The notes: generated from the sequence alone by a model not told the origin. A stretch of 13,411 bases of DNA from an uncultured Clostridia bacterium (GCA_947174215.1 CAMWIB010000016.1:1-13411), one strand, 5' to 3'; positions 5,592 through 13,411 are shown, counted from the first letter of the stretch. A program made the numbers and translations.

Positions 5592-6809
5592 TTACCCCAC
5601 AATAAAACTTTGATTATCTTGTAAAACTACTATATTCCCCGCAATGCGTATATCATTTAGCTTGTCGGGATTTTCACTATGAATGGGTATAATTGTCTTA
5701 GCGCTCGTGATGCTACAAACTTTTTTAATTTCCTCAACACTTGCATGTCCACTCGTATGCAAATGCACCATACGACAACCGTTGCAGAGTGCGCTATCTA
5801 CAAAGTTGCTTTTATATTCGTCAAATGCGGGATGGGATTTATCCAGATAGCCGCTCCACATAGAATATATCAATAAACTGTTCGGGAATGCCTCAATAGC
5901 TTTTTGCGTGACATAATTTATTCTGCCCAAAAAGAAAAAACCGCGCTCTTTCATGAAATTGTGCAAATTGTGTCCATATGAATAAATCTTTTGTCTGTCA
6001 AACTTGTAAAACGGCGAAATCGTATTTTGTGTTACGATTTTAAGTATTTCACTTTGGAAGTCTTCTTCACATACTATAAACGGCTTTTTAGTTTTAATAG
6101 CGGCGTTGTAAAATTCGGCAATGGTATCTATATTGGTCGAACTGCAAAGAGCGAATACATATTTATTTTCACACAACAGATTATAGGCTTGCATGCCAAG
6201 CTCGTGTTCGGATATAACTCTTTCGTCGGCACGAGAAAGCATGGTGCCTTCTAAAATAAGCACATCTATGTTTTTACAATACTTTTCGAATACAGCAGGC
6301 ATTTTAGTTCCTTTTGCGCCGTGCATACGAAAATCACCCGTATGTAAAATACGTTTACCTTCCGACTCTATAAGCAACATGTACGCATCAAAAGCCGAAT
6401 GGTCTATCGTATATGGCGTTACTTTAATGTCACCAAAATAAAGCGGTTTGCCGACAACAAATTCTCTAAAAGTATTTACTCTTTCAGGATTACCTTTATT
6501 CAACTTGTTTTTTAACGTGTTTTGCACAACGCTGTAAATTTGCTTTGCCACTTTGCCCATATATATCGGAAGATTAGGCAAAACATTTTCAAACATTCCA
6601 ACGTGGTCGCCGTGATAATGCGTAATAAGCACTGCATTACAATCGGGTGTGCCTTTTGTTACGCCATCAATTTCAAGTTGCTGTTGAACCGAACAATCGG
6701 AGGATGGTAAATTCTCGCCCATATCGATTATTATTCGTGCGGTTGCCGTTTTAATTTCGGTAATACATCCGCCTATCTGATGAGTTCCGCGATATATTTT
6801 TATTTGCAT
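5592..6809 (-). CDS. Metallo-beta-lactamase-fold, RNase J/CPSF-like (beta-CASP) nuclease
   Basis: 405 residues from the ATG at 6809. Metal motifs: I-T-H-Y-H-G-D-H (His64, His66, Asp68, His69), His137 in D-H-S-A-F-D, Asp159 in H-T-G-D-F-R, and a C-terminal P-I-H-S-E with His377. Between them lies an insert of about 200 residues with S-S-T-N-I-D, and then H-T-S-G-H (351-355), matching the beta-CASP layout of RNase J and CPSF-73-type nucleases. Such enzymes cut RNA (some DNA) with two zinc ions. It is shorter than RNase J (about 550), lacking its C-terminal domain. The ATG overlaps the upstream gene by 10 nt (its stop is 6800-6802), a tightly coupled pair; an in-frame TTG at 6821 would give 4 more residues and is less likely. 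Low G+C (19 of 60 in 6001-6060) sets it apart from the flanks. Confidence 0.87.
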   Translation of the reverse strand: MQIKIYRGTHQIGGCITEIKTATARIIIDMGENLPSSDCSVQQQLEIDGVTKGTPDCNAVLITHYHGDHVGMFENVLPNLPIYMGKVAKQIYSVVQNTLKNKLNKGNPERVNTFREFVVGKPLYFGDIKVTPYTIDHSAFDAYMLLIESEGKRILHTGDFRMHGAKGTKMPAVFEKYCKNIDVLILEGTMLSRADERVISEHELGMQAYNLLCENKYVFALCSSTNIDTIAEFYNAAIKTKKPFIVCEEDFQSEILKIVTQNTISPFYKFDRQKIYSYGHNLHNFMKERGFFFLGRINYVTQKAIEAFPNSLLIYSMWSGYLDKSHPAFDEYKSNFVDSALCNGCRMVHLHTSGHASVEEIKKVCSITSAKTIIPIHSENPDKLNDIRIAGNIVVLQDNQSFIVG

Positions 6810-7621
6810 AAGCTGTCCCAAATTTCGTCTGCCATAGGCCTTTCATTTTGATTGAACCAAACCGTATTATTTATTCCAAGTGCTTCGGTTATAGTTTTAA
6901 TGCTGAAAAGGTTATTATCGGTAAGTTTCAATGGAGTATCGTAGACGAGCAGTTTTGCAGGCTGAATAAGCTTTTTAGGTGTTGAATAGTTCGTTCCGAA
7001 AAGATTGTTAATTATTCTAATATGATTTGCATATTGGTTGATTATTGTTTGAGCCTGTTCTTCAATAGCCGCCGAATATGTGTTGACTTGTTCAATTACT
7101 TCCGGCAAACTACCGCGCTTAACGTTTACTCGATTATCAAAAAACACCTTACCTTCAACAAACATCAGCGAGCTTTGATGCACATTATAAAGCACTAAAT
7201 CGCATTTCTTTCCGCGAGCTATATTACCGTTAAGATTAACTTCAATATCAAGCACAATAGTGTTAAATCGGCGGTCTATTCCGAACATAGAGCTATATAG
7301 AGAGTTTAATAATCTGCGTTCTTTATCGTCACCGTTTTTATTTGTGAATTTATTCTTTACCTGCATTTTAGCCGCTTCATAGGGCAATAAGTTTTCTACT
7401 TCACAATCGTATTTTTCAAATGCTTCATCTCTCGTAAATTTACCGTTTGCAAACTTATACAGGCAACCGCCTTCATAATAGAAATAAATCTGATTGTTTC
7501 TTACAGCAGGGAAAACTACGCCTGCAATAATATCTTTTTTAAGAAGATTAAACAGTTCAATATTTCTATCACTGCACAAAGCCGCTATTTGCTTTTCACT
7601 TAAAACTCGCAGAAAACCCAT
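6800..7621 (-). CDS. Uncharacterised protein with PD-(D/E)XK nuclease-like motifs
   Basis: 273 residues; I do not recognise a named family. The middle shows the order expected of the PD-(D/E)XK fold: Glu101 in a helix (K-E-R-R-L-L-N-S-L-Y), a strand I-V-L-D-I-E-V, K-K-C-D141-L-V-L-Y, then F-V-E156-G-K158-V, and Q178-V-N-T-Y182. D...ExK followed by QxxxY resembles the RecB/Cas4-type subset of this fold. The N-terminal 95 residues look like a small alpha/beta domain, the C-terminal 60 another. It is the first gene of a two-gene operon with the beta-CASP nuclease, overlapping it by 10 nt. There is no good SD; the ATG is about 22 nt after the predicted transcription start. The nuclease call is inference from motifs; a catalytically dead homologue or binding protein is possible. 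Confidence 0.7.
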   Translation of the reverse strand: MGFLRVLSEKQIAALCSDRNIELFNLLKKDIIAGVVFPAVRNNQIYFYYEGGCLYKFANGKFTRDEAFEKYDCEVENLLPYEAAKMQVKNKFTNKNGDDKERRLLNSLYSSMFGIDRRFNTIVLDIEVNLNGNIARGKKCDLVLYNVHQSSLMFVEGKVFFDNRVNVKRGSLPEVIEQVNTYSAAIEEQAQTIINQYANHIRIINNLFGTNYSTPKKLIQPAKLLVYDTPLKLTDNNLFSIKTITEALGINNTVWFNQNERPMADEIWDSLCK

Positions 7622-7638
7622 TGCACGTAGACCACAAA

Positions 7639-7678
7639 ACTTTTTGATTATTATAGCATTTGCGTATCAAAAAGTAAA
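7639..7678 (-). promoter_or_regulatory. Promoter of the nuclease operon bracketed by an inverted repeat
   Basis: On the minus strand TTTACT (7673-7678), 17 bp, consensus TATAAT (7650-7655), with transcription expected near 7643. A perfect 10-bp inverted repeat, ACTTTTTGAT (7639-7648) and ATCAAAAAGT (7666-7675), has one arm on the -35 edge and the other over the start point. Because the transcript would begin inside the proximal arm, an RNA hairpin is not possible; a DNA operator for a dimeric regulator fits better. Confidence 0.65.
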
Positions 7679-7706
7679 TAAAAGCCGTTCATCGTATCCA
7701 CATCTC

Positions 7707-7728
7707 ACTATACTACAAAAAGTATAGT
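7707..7728. repeat. Palindrome upstream of the nuclease operon promoter
   Basis: ACTATACT (7707-7714) and AGTATAGT (7721-7728) form an 8-bp perfect inverted repeat with a 6-nt A-rich spacer, about 30 bp upstream of the operon -35. On the minus strand it reads through ACTTTTTG, the same core found in the promoter-flanking repeat, so it may be a second binding site. Confidence 0.5.
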
Positions 7729-7740
7729 TCTTCCCAAAGC

Positions 7741-7778
7741 AAAAACAAATAGAAAAGGCGTAGCTTCACGCCACGCCT
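7741..7778 (-). terminator. Terminator of the giant repeat-protein gene
   Basis: AGGCGT (7756-7761) pairs with ACGCCT (7773-7778), with an alternative inner stem GGCGT/ACGCC (7757-7772). On the minus strand the stem is followed by TTTTCTATTTGTTTTT, a good U tract. It lies about 95 bp past the stop. The remaining 7779-7872 is AT-rich and shows nothing else that I can identify. Confidence 0.65.
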
Positions 7779-7872
7779 AATATCCTATAATAAACTGCAA
7801 CTTTCCTAAAATTCCCTATGGAAACTATGTTTATGCCACAGCCTTTTTATAAGTTAGATGTAGAAGTTTGCA

Positions 7873-10800
7873 TTATAAACGCTTACGCTTCTTGATTGCG
7901 ATTGACATAACCCAAATCGTCAAGCCGCTACATACCGTAGCGAGAACGATATCTACGATGAGCAAGTCGGTGTCAAATGCAGGACCTATCGTAAAGGTTT
8001 CGGTGCCGACCAATGTCTTGTAGCCTGCCAACTCGACGGTTGCAATCAGCTTGTAACTACCTTCCACCGTAGGTCTTTCGGTCAGGATTTCGCCGGTAGC
8101 AAGATTCTCGTAGGTGTAGACAATCTTATCCGTACCGAACTGTGCGGTTGCAAACGGCGCATTCGGTTCGAATTCCTCCGTCCAGCCATCGATTATCGGA
8201 TAGTCAATCCACGCGTTTGTGGAAAGCTCTACGAGGAACTCTACGCTCTTTTCAATCATCTCGCTGTACTTCGCATAGGCGTACGCCGTGACGAGATAGC
8301 GACCTTCCTGCGATGGCATAACCGTACCCAAGTCTTCGCCCGTTACGATGTTCTTGTACTTGAATATTATCGTACTGTCAAGCAACATTGCTTCCGCCGT
8401 AGGCGCCGCCCAGAAATCGCGCTCGCCGAGGAACATCAACGTATCGATACGAGGCTCGTCCTTAAAGCTGTTTGCACGGTTTTGAATCTGGAACTGTATC
8501 GGCTTCTCGATTAGCGTATCCACCGCGATTACGTTGCCGTCACCGTCAAGGTTGATTGCGCAGGCAACCATATAGTAATAGCCGGGAGCCATAGGCATAT
8601 AGAAGTCCTTATAATACTTGTAGTCGCCCTTCTCAATGAGGATGGAATCCTCACATTCCACGACGGGGTTATCCCAGTCAATTACAATCTGGTTATTCTC
8701 GTCGCGTTTTGAATGATAGAATTCAAAATACGGCAGACCACGAAGCGGAGTTCCGTAAGGCTCGTTGACGAGTCTTATGATATTTGCTTCCCACGGAGTG
8801 ATACCCGGGGTATCGTACCAGTAGTTCTTCTCGTCGATAGAGCCGCGCTTGTAAACTTCAAGCGGAATTATCTCTTCAAGAGGATTGGTGTACTTGCCTG
8901 CCTCGATGCCTACCTTTGCTGTCATTACGTACATACCTGCGGGCGCGTTTGCAAGGCGGTTGACAGTGATATCGTAATCGTCCTTATCGCGGTTGAAGAT
9001 TGCGGAGAAGAACACTTCGTTATTGTTCTTACTTACGATTGTGACAACGGGATTGCCGAATCTCGACTTAGCGATAGGCATATTGCTTTCCTTCGTCCAC
9101 ATACCGAGCGACCAAGGCGTAATCTTTGGCGTAACCGTCCAGATATTTTGCGCGGGTGATACCTTGAAAGGCGTGCTTGCGCTGAAACCTTCGTAGTTAG
9201 GCGTTTCGGTGACGTTGATTTGCAAGCGATAATCGCCAGCGAGCAGCGCGCCTACCTTCGCCGCGTCAGCGACGTTGACGTAGGTATCCTTATCGAAGTC
9301 GCCGTGATGTACGCCGTTGACGTCGCCGAGTATAATTCCCGTTATAACCTCTTTGCCGGTACTGTCAACAATCACGTAGCTCACTGCGCCGCCCGTCTTA
9401 GGAATACCCGTAAACACGTGAGTCAGACGGTCGTACTCACCGTAAATCCAACCGACGGTACCGTTTGATACGATGAATGATTCGTCGTTATCCTTTGCGA
9501 TGACGAAGTCGATTGACTCGTACAAGCCCGCGTAGTTGCCAGTTTCTTTAACCACGAACTCAACCCTATACTTACCTGCGTTGACGGGAACGCTCTTCAA
9601 AGGAGTCGTGCTTCCCTCAGCGTAGTAAACGTACGTGGGAACTCCGTGCAACGCCTCAGCTTCCGGACGGACGGCAAGCTTGCCGTATACGTACGTCGGA
9701 ACGCCCTGCTCGTTGAGCGTGGAGTCTAACAGTGCGGGTTCCTTGTCCTCTTTCCAGTCATTGGTCGCCTTCTTTACTGTGAATGATATCGAATCCGACT
9801 TTTGCTTCCAGTTGACGTCTGCGGGAGCGACGACCGTAATGATATAGTCGCCACCGTCAAGCGCGCTTAACACTCTGCCGATATTGTTGATAGAGCTTTG
9901 CGCCGCAGACTCGTCCGCATAGTTGACGTCGGTGTAGCTGAACGATTCGCTTGCACCCTTCTTTCTGATGTCAACGTACACAATCGTGCCGTACTTCGGT
10001 CTTGCGCCTACCCAGTTTATCTCGGTGCCGTACGCCCATACGATATCCGTCGTTTGGCTGAGCGTGAACGCGTTCAGGCTTCCTTCTATCGTCCAATCGT
10101 TCTTCCACTCGTTTTCGTCCTGAGCGATGTCAAGCTGAACGGTTTGCGTAAAGCCTTCGTATTCGTTGGTTTCCTTTACGGTAACCGTAAGCTGATATGG
10201 ACCTGCGTTGAACTTCTTATCGTTTACTGCCTGTTCAAGCTCCGCATAAGATTTATATGCTACGTTGCTGACGGTAAACGTTGCGTTATCCTTATAGTCG
10301 GCAGTGAAGGTCAACTCGTCAAGCGTAGTCTTGTATACGTCGCCTTCCTTCTTCCATTGACCTGTAAGACTGCTCGACAGCGTGTAGTTGTTCGCCTTAC
10401 GTCTGATTGATACGCTCGTTTCCGCAGTCATAGCAAGATAGTTGGTTGACTGTGCAATCGCCATATGCACGATATAGTCGCCGGATTTCAGTTCCTTGAT
10501 TGCTTCAAACAGCTCGTCGTATGAATACTCACCGGATTTTGCCGTCGTAAAGTCGGTATAGAGCAAGGTGAAGACTATCTCGTCATTATAGATTGTCTGC
10601 GGATTGCCAAACCAACTCTCGAAGTCATATTCATTCTTGTGCAATTCGATATAGAACTCGCTCACCGAAGTATTCGGCGCGCCGTCCTCAGTCCAACCGT
10701 TCTCAATACGGCTTACGCTGAACAGAACCGAATAAGGTGCGGACTCCGTGTAGAATGTCTTGTAAGCGTCGCTGTCATTTGCAGGAACCCACGCTTTGAG

Positions 10801-13411
10801 AATATAGTTGTCAGCATCAAGCGCCTTCAAGGCTGAAATGAGCGACGTAGTGTTAGATGTCGTAGCAATGACAACCTCACCCAAGCCGTCAGTCACCTGA
10901 TAGTTTATCGTGCCGTACTTAGAAGAACCAGCCGTAAAGCTTACGCGGTTGCCGCTCACGACAAAGCCATTATAGTTGTATGAAAGCATATTCGGCGCAA
11001 TGGGATTCGAAGCGTTGTCCACGTTCCACTCGTTATCCGCCTTTCCGATGACGAAGGGAACGATACCCTCTTTCGCGTCGAAGTTCTCGGTAGACGCCGC
11101 AACTGCGCGCAGTCTGTACGTACCCGGTCTTAACGCATTAAGAATTACCGCAATCTCCGCAGAAACCATTTTGGTGGGTTGTCCGTCAGAACCGATTTCA
11201 AGCTCGAACGGCTTTTGTATCAACTGAATCTGTGCCGCAGTAAGTGCGCCGCCGTATACGAAGAAGTCGCTTGCGTCCAACGAAACGTAGCCGGACTGCG
11301 ATTCGCCTTGTTTGAGGATTGAGAAGGATACCTTTCCTCCGTTGCGTGCAGACGCGCTGAATTGGTTCACGTTCCTATTGTAGCCGTTCCAGTTCCACGC
11401 GATAACGCCCGGCATATCAATCCACTCGTTTTGTCCCGCGTTGATTGAGAACGCGCCGTAGCCGATAAGCTCTTTATAGTTGTTCGTTCCTGCGAGTACG
11501 CCGCGCACGTAGTATCTGCCAGCATTTATAGGCAACGCGCTGTCCCAGACTGTAACCTCGCCAACGTTATTGCAAGCGTCGTCGTTTTCTTCACCTTCGT
11601 GGAGAATGATAGGCGCGTAAGAATATACAACGTCGTTCTTATTGCCGAACTTGGGGTCGGAAGCAGGATATGCGGTAGAACCGCTGTAATCCCAACCCGA
11701 GATGTGCGGAGCGTCACTCGTACTCTTCCATGTGTTCGTAGCTTTTTCAATTTCAAACGCTACGGCAGGCTGTGTATAAGCTACGTAGTTGTCGGTTTCG
11801 ACAATCTGCGCCGTAATAGTGTAATTGCCAACGTCCAGAGTCCATAGTCTTGCTTTGAGCAAATCGACGTCGTTTGGATTGACCGTTTTCACACCGTTTG
11901 TCGTTATGTAGGTAAGCAATACGGTGAACTGCTCGTTAGCGCCCTTCTTTACTGTCACGTTAACGCTGTCACCGAACTTGGGTACCGGAGCAACGATACC
12001 CGTATCCCAGCCGTTCGGATTTCTGACGATATCATCCCACGTCCAGCTTTCGGAGATTTCGAGCTTCAATTCGTTGCCGTCATCGTCAATTCTCCAACCG
12101 TTTGCGTTCGACTTTCTGATATCGAGTGTGATGACCTTTTCCAACGAGCTGTACTCTGCGTTTGCGGGGACGGTCGCTCTAATCACGTACGTATTCACGC
12201 CTAATGTTTCAAGATACTCCTGCAAGGTGTCCTCGGTGTACTTCTTGTTGTTTACAAGAATAACCATCTTGTTGCCTTCGTCGTGAGCAGGCTTGAATTC
12301 AATCTCCTGATTGTCGGAAGAGCCGTATATCCATATTATCGTGGAGTTTGCAACGAGGCTATCCTTCCACTCGTTATCCGCAACGCTGATTACCACAAGC
12401 ACCGTAGCCGTCGGAGGCGCCTCGTATACGTTTGTTGCCGCAACGTTTGCCGTGACCGTATACGTACCCGCCTTGCAATCCGCTAAGAATGCCGTAAGCG
12501 CCTCGAAAGCCGTCTTTTCATCAGTGCTGACTATTACGCCGCTGTTTACGGCAGTTCCTTCGGCGTTAGTTCCGCTTAGCGAATATGTAACGATGTCGTT
12601 ACCGTACTTCGCCTGAGGTGCGGTGAGTGCTACGCTTTCGCCAAACGTCCATGACGTCTTGTCAAAGTCTTTCACCCAGCTATTCTTATAAGGTGCAATG
12701 GTTATGAGCGTCGTACCTTCAAGGTGAACGTAGTTGTCGTTATATTGAGTAATCTCTGCGTTCATTGGGTCGTCATTGTGGCTCGCATGACCGCAGTTTC
12801 CGCCAACGCGCATCGTAATTCTGTACGTGCCGTTGACAAGCTTGCCAAGCTCTGTGATAAATGCGTCTTTTGTAAGGTTGTGAGATGACGTAATGTCCGC
12901 AGGACCTACGACCTTATCAATATCGAAGCGCAACAGCTCATTGAAATGCTGAGCCTCTGGAATCTTGAAGTTAGAGGTATTCACAGTACCCGTCCAATCG
13001 TCGTACGTAGCAACGGGTTCCTTGCCGCTAACCCAGTTATTCGCTTTCTTTGAAATATTGATTTGACAGTCGTACACGAGTCCGTTGTAGTTGCCGTTGG
13101 GGTCAGCGTCAACGACGAAGCTCAACGAATGGGTACCCTCCTTGAAGGAGTCAGCATTCTCGTTGAGATACTCGTTCAAATCCTTACTGCTGTCCAAAGG
13201 AACGGACTTTACTATACAACGTACCGTGCCGCGCAAGGATTCGGGAACGACGATGTTGAACGTATCCAGACGCTCGAAGGACCATACGCTCTTCAACACG
13301 GATTTATCCTTCCAATCGTTGAGCGCGGGGTTTATCACGACGCGGGTATTGACTGCGGGAAGTCCTAAGAAGTTGTCCGTTTCCTCAACCTTAGACGTGA
13401 CTGTGTACGAA
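7873..13411 (-). CDS. Giant Ig-like-repeat surface protein with C-terminal membrane anchor (N-terminus outside window)
   Basis: 1,845 codons are visible and the frame is open at the right edge, so neither start nor signal peptide can be seen. The body is a chain of 17 diverged units. Each opens with N-x-W followed by an acidic/proline linker, often has an aromatic pair and a P-K-Y-G- or F-G-like turn, then a short helix. Each closes with G-x-Y-x-(hydrophobic)-x-(hydrophobic)-x-V-x-x-T-x-N-Y and a last strand ending K-A-x-N, which runs into the next N-x-W. This resembles bacterial Ig-like repeats of clostridial surface proteins, but I cannot name the family. The last residues form one membrane helix (7894-7968; I-V-D-I-V-L-A... 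to I-A-I) and the tail K-K-R-K-R-L, so the repeats face outside and the C-terminus is cytosolic. No LPXTG or SLH motif is present. Likely role: stalk or adhesin. G+C is higher than in the adjacent nuclease operon. Confidence 0.88.
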   Translation of the reverse strand, partial: SYTVTSKVEETDNFLGLPAVNTRVVINPALNDWKDKSVLKSVWSFERLDTFNIVVPESLRGTVRCIVKSVPLDSSKDLNEYLNENADSFKEGTHSLSFVVDADPNGNYNGLVYDCQINISKKANNWVSGKEPVATYDDWTGTVNTSNFKIPEAQHFNELLRFDIDKVVGPADITSSHNLTKDAFITELGKLVNGTYRITMRVGGNCGHASHNDDPMNAEITQYNDNYVHLEGTTLITIAPYKNSWVKDFDKTSWTFGESVALTAPQAKYGNDIVTYSLSGTNAEGTAVNSGVIVSTDEKTAFEALTAFLADCKAGTYTVTANVAATNVYEAPPTATVLVVISVADNEWKDSLVANSTIIWIYGSSDNQEIEFKPAHDEGNKMVILVNNKKYTEDTLQEYLETLGVNTYVIRATVPANAEYSSLEKVITLDIRKSNANGWRIDDDGNELKLEISESWTWDDIVRNPNGWDTGIVAPVPKFGDSVNVTVKKGANEQFTVLLTYITTNGVKTVNPNDVDLLKARLWTLDVGNYTITAQIVETDNYVAYTQPAVAFEIEKATNTWKSTSDAPHISGWDYSGSTAYPASDPKFGNKNDVVYSYAPIILHEGEENDDACNNVGEVTVWDSALPINAGRYYVRGVLAGTNNYKELIGYGAFSINAGQNEWIDMPGVIAWNWNGYNRNVNQFSASARNGGKVSFSILKQGESQSGYVSLDASDFFVYGGALTAAQIQLIQKPFELEIGSDGQPTKMVSAEIAVILNALRPGTYRLRAVAASTENFDAKEGIVPFVIGKADNEWNVDNASNPIAPNMLSYNYNGFVVSGNRVSFTAGSSKYGTINYQVTDGLGEVVIATTSNTTSLISALKALDADNYILKAWVPANDSDAYKTFYTESAPYSVLFSVSRIENGWTEDGAPNTSVSEFYIELHKNEYDFESWFGNPQTIYNDEIVFTLLYTDFTTAKSGEYSYDELFEAIKELKSGDYIVHMAIAQSTNYLAMTAETSVSIRRKANNYTLSSSLTGQWKKEGDVYKTTLDELTFTADYKDNATFTVSNVAYKSYAELEQAVNDKKFNAGPYQLTVTVKETNEYEGFTQTVQLDIAQDENEWKNDWTIEGSLNAFTLSQTTDIVWAYGTEINWVGARPKYGTIVYVDIRKKGASESFSYTDVNYADESAAQSSINNIGRVLSALDGGDYIITVVAPADVNWKQKSDSISFTVKKATNDWKEDKEPALLDSTLNEQGVPTYVYGKLAVRPEAEALHGVPTYVYYAEGSTTPLKSVPVNAGKYRVEFVVKETGNYAGLYESIDFVIAKDNDESFIVSNGTVGWIYGEYDRLTHVFTGIPKTGGAVSYVIVDSTGKEVITGIILGDVNGVHHGDFDKDTYVNVADAAKVGALLAGDYRLQINVTETPNYEGFSASTPFKVSPAQNIWTVTPKITPWSLGMWTKESNMPIAKSRFGNPVVTIVSKNNNEVFFSAIFNRDKDDYDITVNRLANAPAGMYVMTAKVGIEAGKYTNPLEEIIPLEVYKRGSIDEKNYWYDTPGITPWEANIIRLVNEPYGTPLRGLPYFEFYHSKRDENNQIVIDWDNPVVECEDSILIEKGDYKYYKDFYMPMAPGYYYMVACAINLDGDGNVIAVDTLIEKPIQFQIQNRANSFKDEPRIDTLMFLGERDFWAAPTAEAMLLDSTIIFKYKNIVTGEDLGTVMPSQEGRYLVTAYAYAKYSEMIEKSVEFLVELSTNAWIDYPIIDGWTEEFEPNAPFATAQFGTDKIVYTYENLATGEILTERPTVEGSYKLIATVELAGYKTLVGTETFTIGPAFDTDLLIVDIVLATVCSGLTIWVMSIAIKKRKRL
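7969..13320 (-). repeat. Seventeen tandem protein-level repeat units
   Basis: Units begin at the N-x-W (or equivalent) codons at 13320, 13041, 12684, 12375, 12102, 11736, 11430, 11034, 10701, 10392, 10113, 9762, 9489, 9147, 8826, 8472 and 8217, ending near 7969; lengths are about 80-132 residues. A further partial unit (T-V-T-S-K-V-E-E-T-D-N-F) lies at 13339-13411. Conservation is at protein level only, and long identical DNA stretches are not seen. In units 10, 13 and 16 the opening Trp is replaced (Tyr, Glu-Ser-Phe, Phe). Confidence 0.8.
9265..9300 (-). other. Possible EF-hand/dockerin-like calcium loop inside repeat unit 13
   Basis: The residues D-F-D-K-D-T-Y-V-N-V-A-D place acidic or Asn side chains at loop positions 1, 3, 5, 9 and 12, followed by the helix-like A-A-K-V-G-A-L-L. 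This is the DxDxDxxxNxxD pattern of dockerin-type calcium loops. It sits where other units carry only a short helix. A second loop, needed for a true dockerin, is not visible (only D-V-N-G-V-H-H-G-D just upstream). Confidence 0.35.

Noticed and set aside
7873..7968. LPXTG sortase signal on the giant protein
   Set aside because: The C-terminus has a membrane helix and basic tail, but no LPXTG-like pentapeptide precedes it.
9898..10410. Plus-strand frame of 170 codons inside the giant gene (and a similar one at 8713-9159)
   Set aside because: Antisense to well-conserved repeat units, with no start signals; an effect of biased codons on the opposite strand.

Overview
The window looks like a chromosomal fragment of a Gram-positive-type bacterium, most likely an uncultured gut clostridium. 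This is inferred from two short lipoproteins with lysine-rich signal peptides and Ala-Cys lipoboxes, strong SD sites, TTGNNN-17-TATAAT promoters, a tRNA with encoded CCA, and a giant surface protein ending in a membrane helix plus a basic tail. No phylogenetic marker fixes the lineage.

Layout. Left flank (1-3745): all genes on the minus strand. In transcription order these are an HI0933/BaiN-type flavoprotein (2439-3704), a cyclophilin-type prolyl isomerase (1818-2327), an SGNH-hydrolase-like lipoprotein (346-1554) and a small lipoprotein cut by the window edge (1-334). Right flank (7873-13411): one open, 5'-truncated reading frame for a protein of at least 1,845 residues. It is built of 17 diverged beta-sandwich-like units of about 80-130 residues and ends in a membrane anchor.

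Middle (about 3806-7780): this block begins at a tRNA-Val(GAC) gene and is visibly richer in A+T than both flanks. Hand counts on sampled 60-base lines give 19-26 G+C inside against 31-36 outside. It carries an array of seven short hairpins joined by TGAAAT/ATTTCA linkers, a four-helix-bundle (23S IVS-protein family) gene, an ASCH-domain gene, a GNAT acetyltransferase gene, and a two-gene operon. The operon encodes a PD-(D/E)XK-type predicted nuclease overlapping a beta-CASP/RNase J-like metallo-beta-lactamase. The block reads as a small accessory island at a tRNA, although no integrase or repeated tRNA end is visible.

Main points of interest: (i) the hairpin array beside the four-helix-bundle gene; (ii) the two-nuclease operon, whose promoter is bracketed by a perfect 10-bp inverted repeat and preceded by a second palindrome; (iii) three genes (flavoprotein, ASCH, GNAT) whose -10 box lies exactly 6 nt before the ATG with a 17-bp spacer to the -35, which predicts leaderless mRNAs; (iv) the giant repeat protein.
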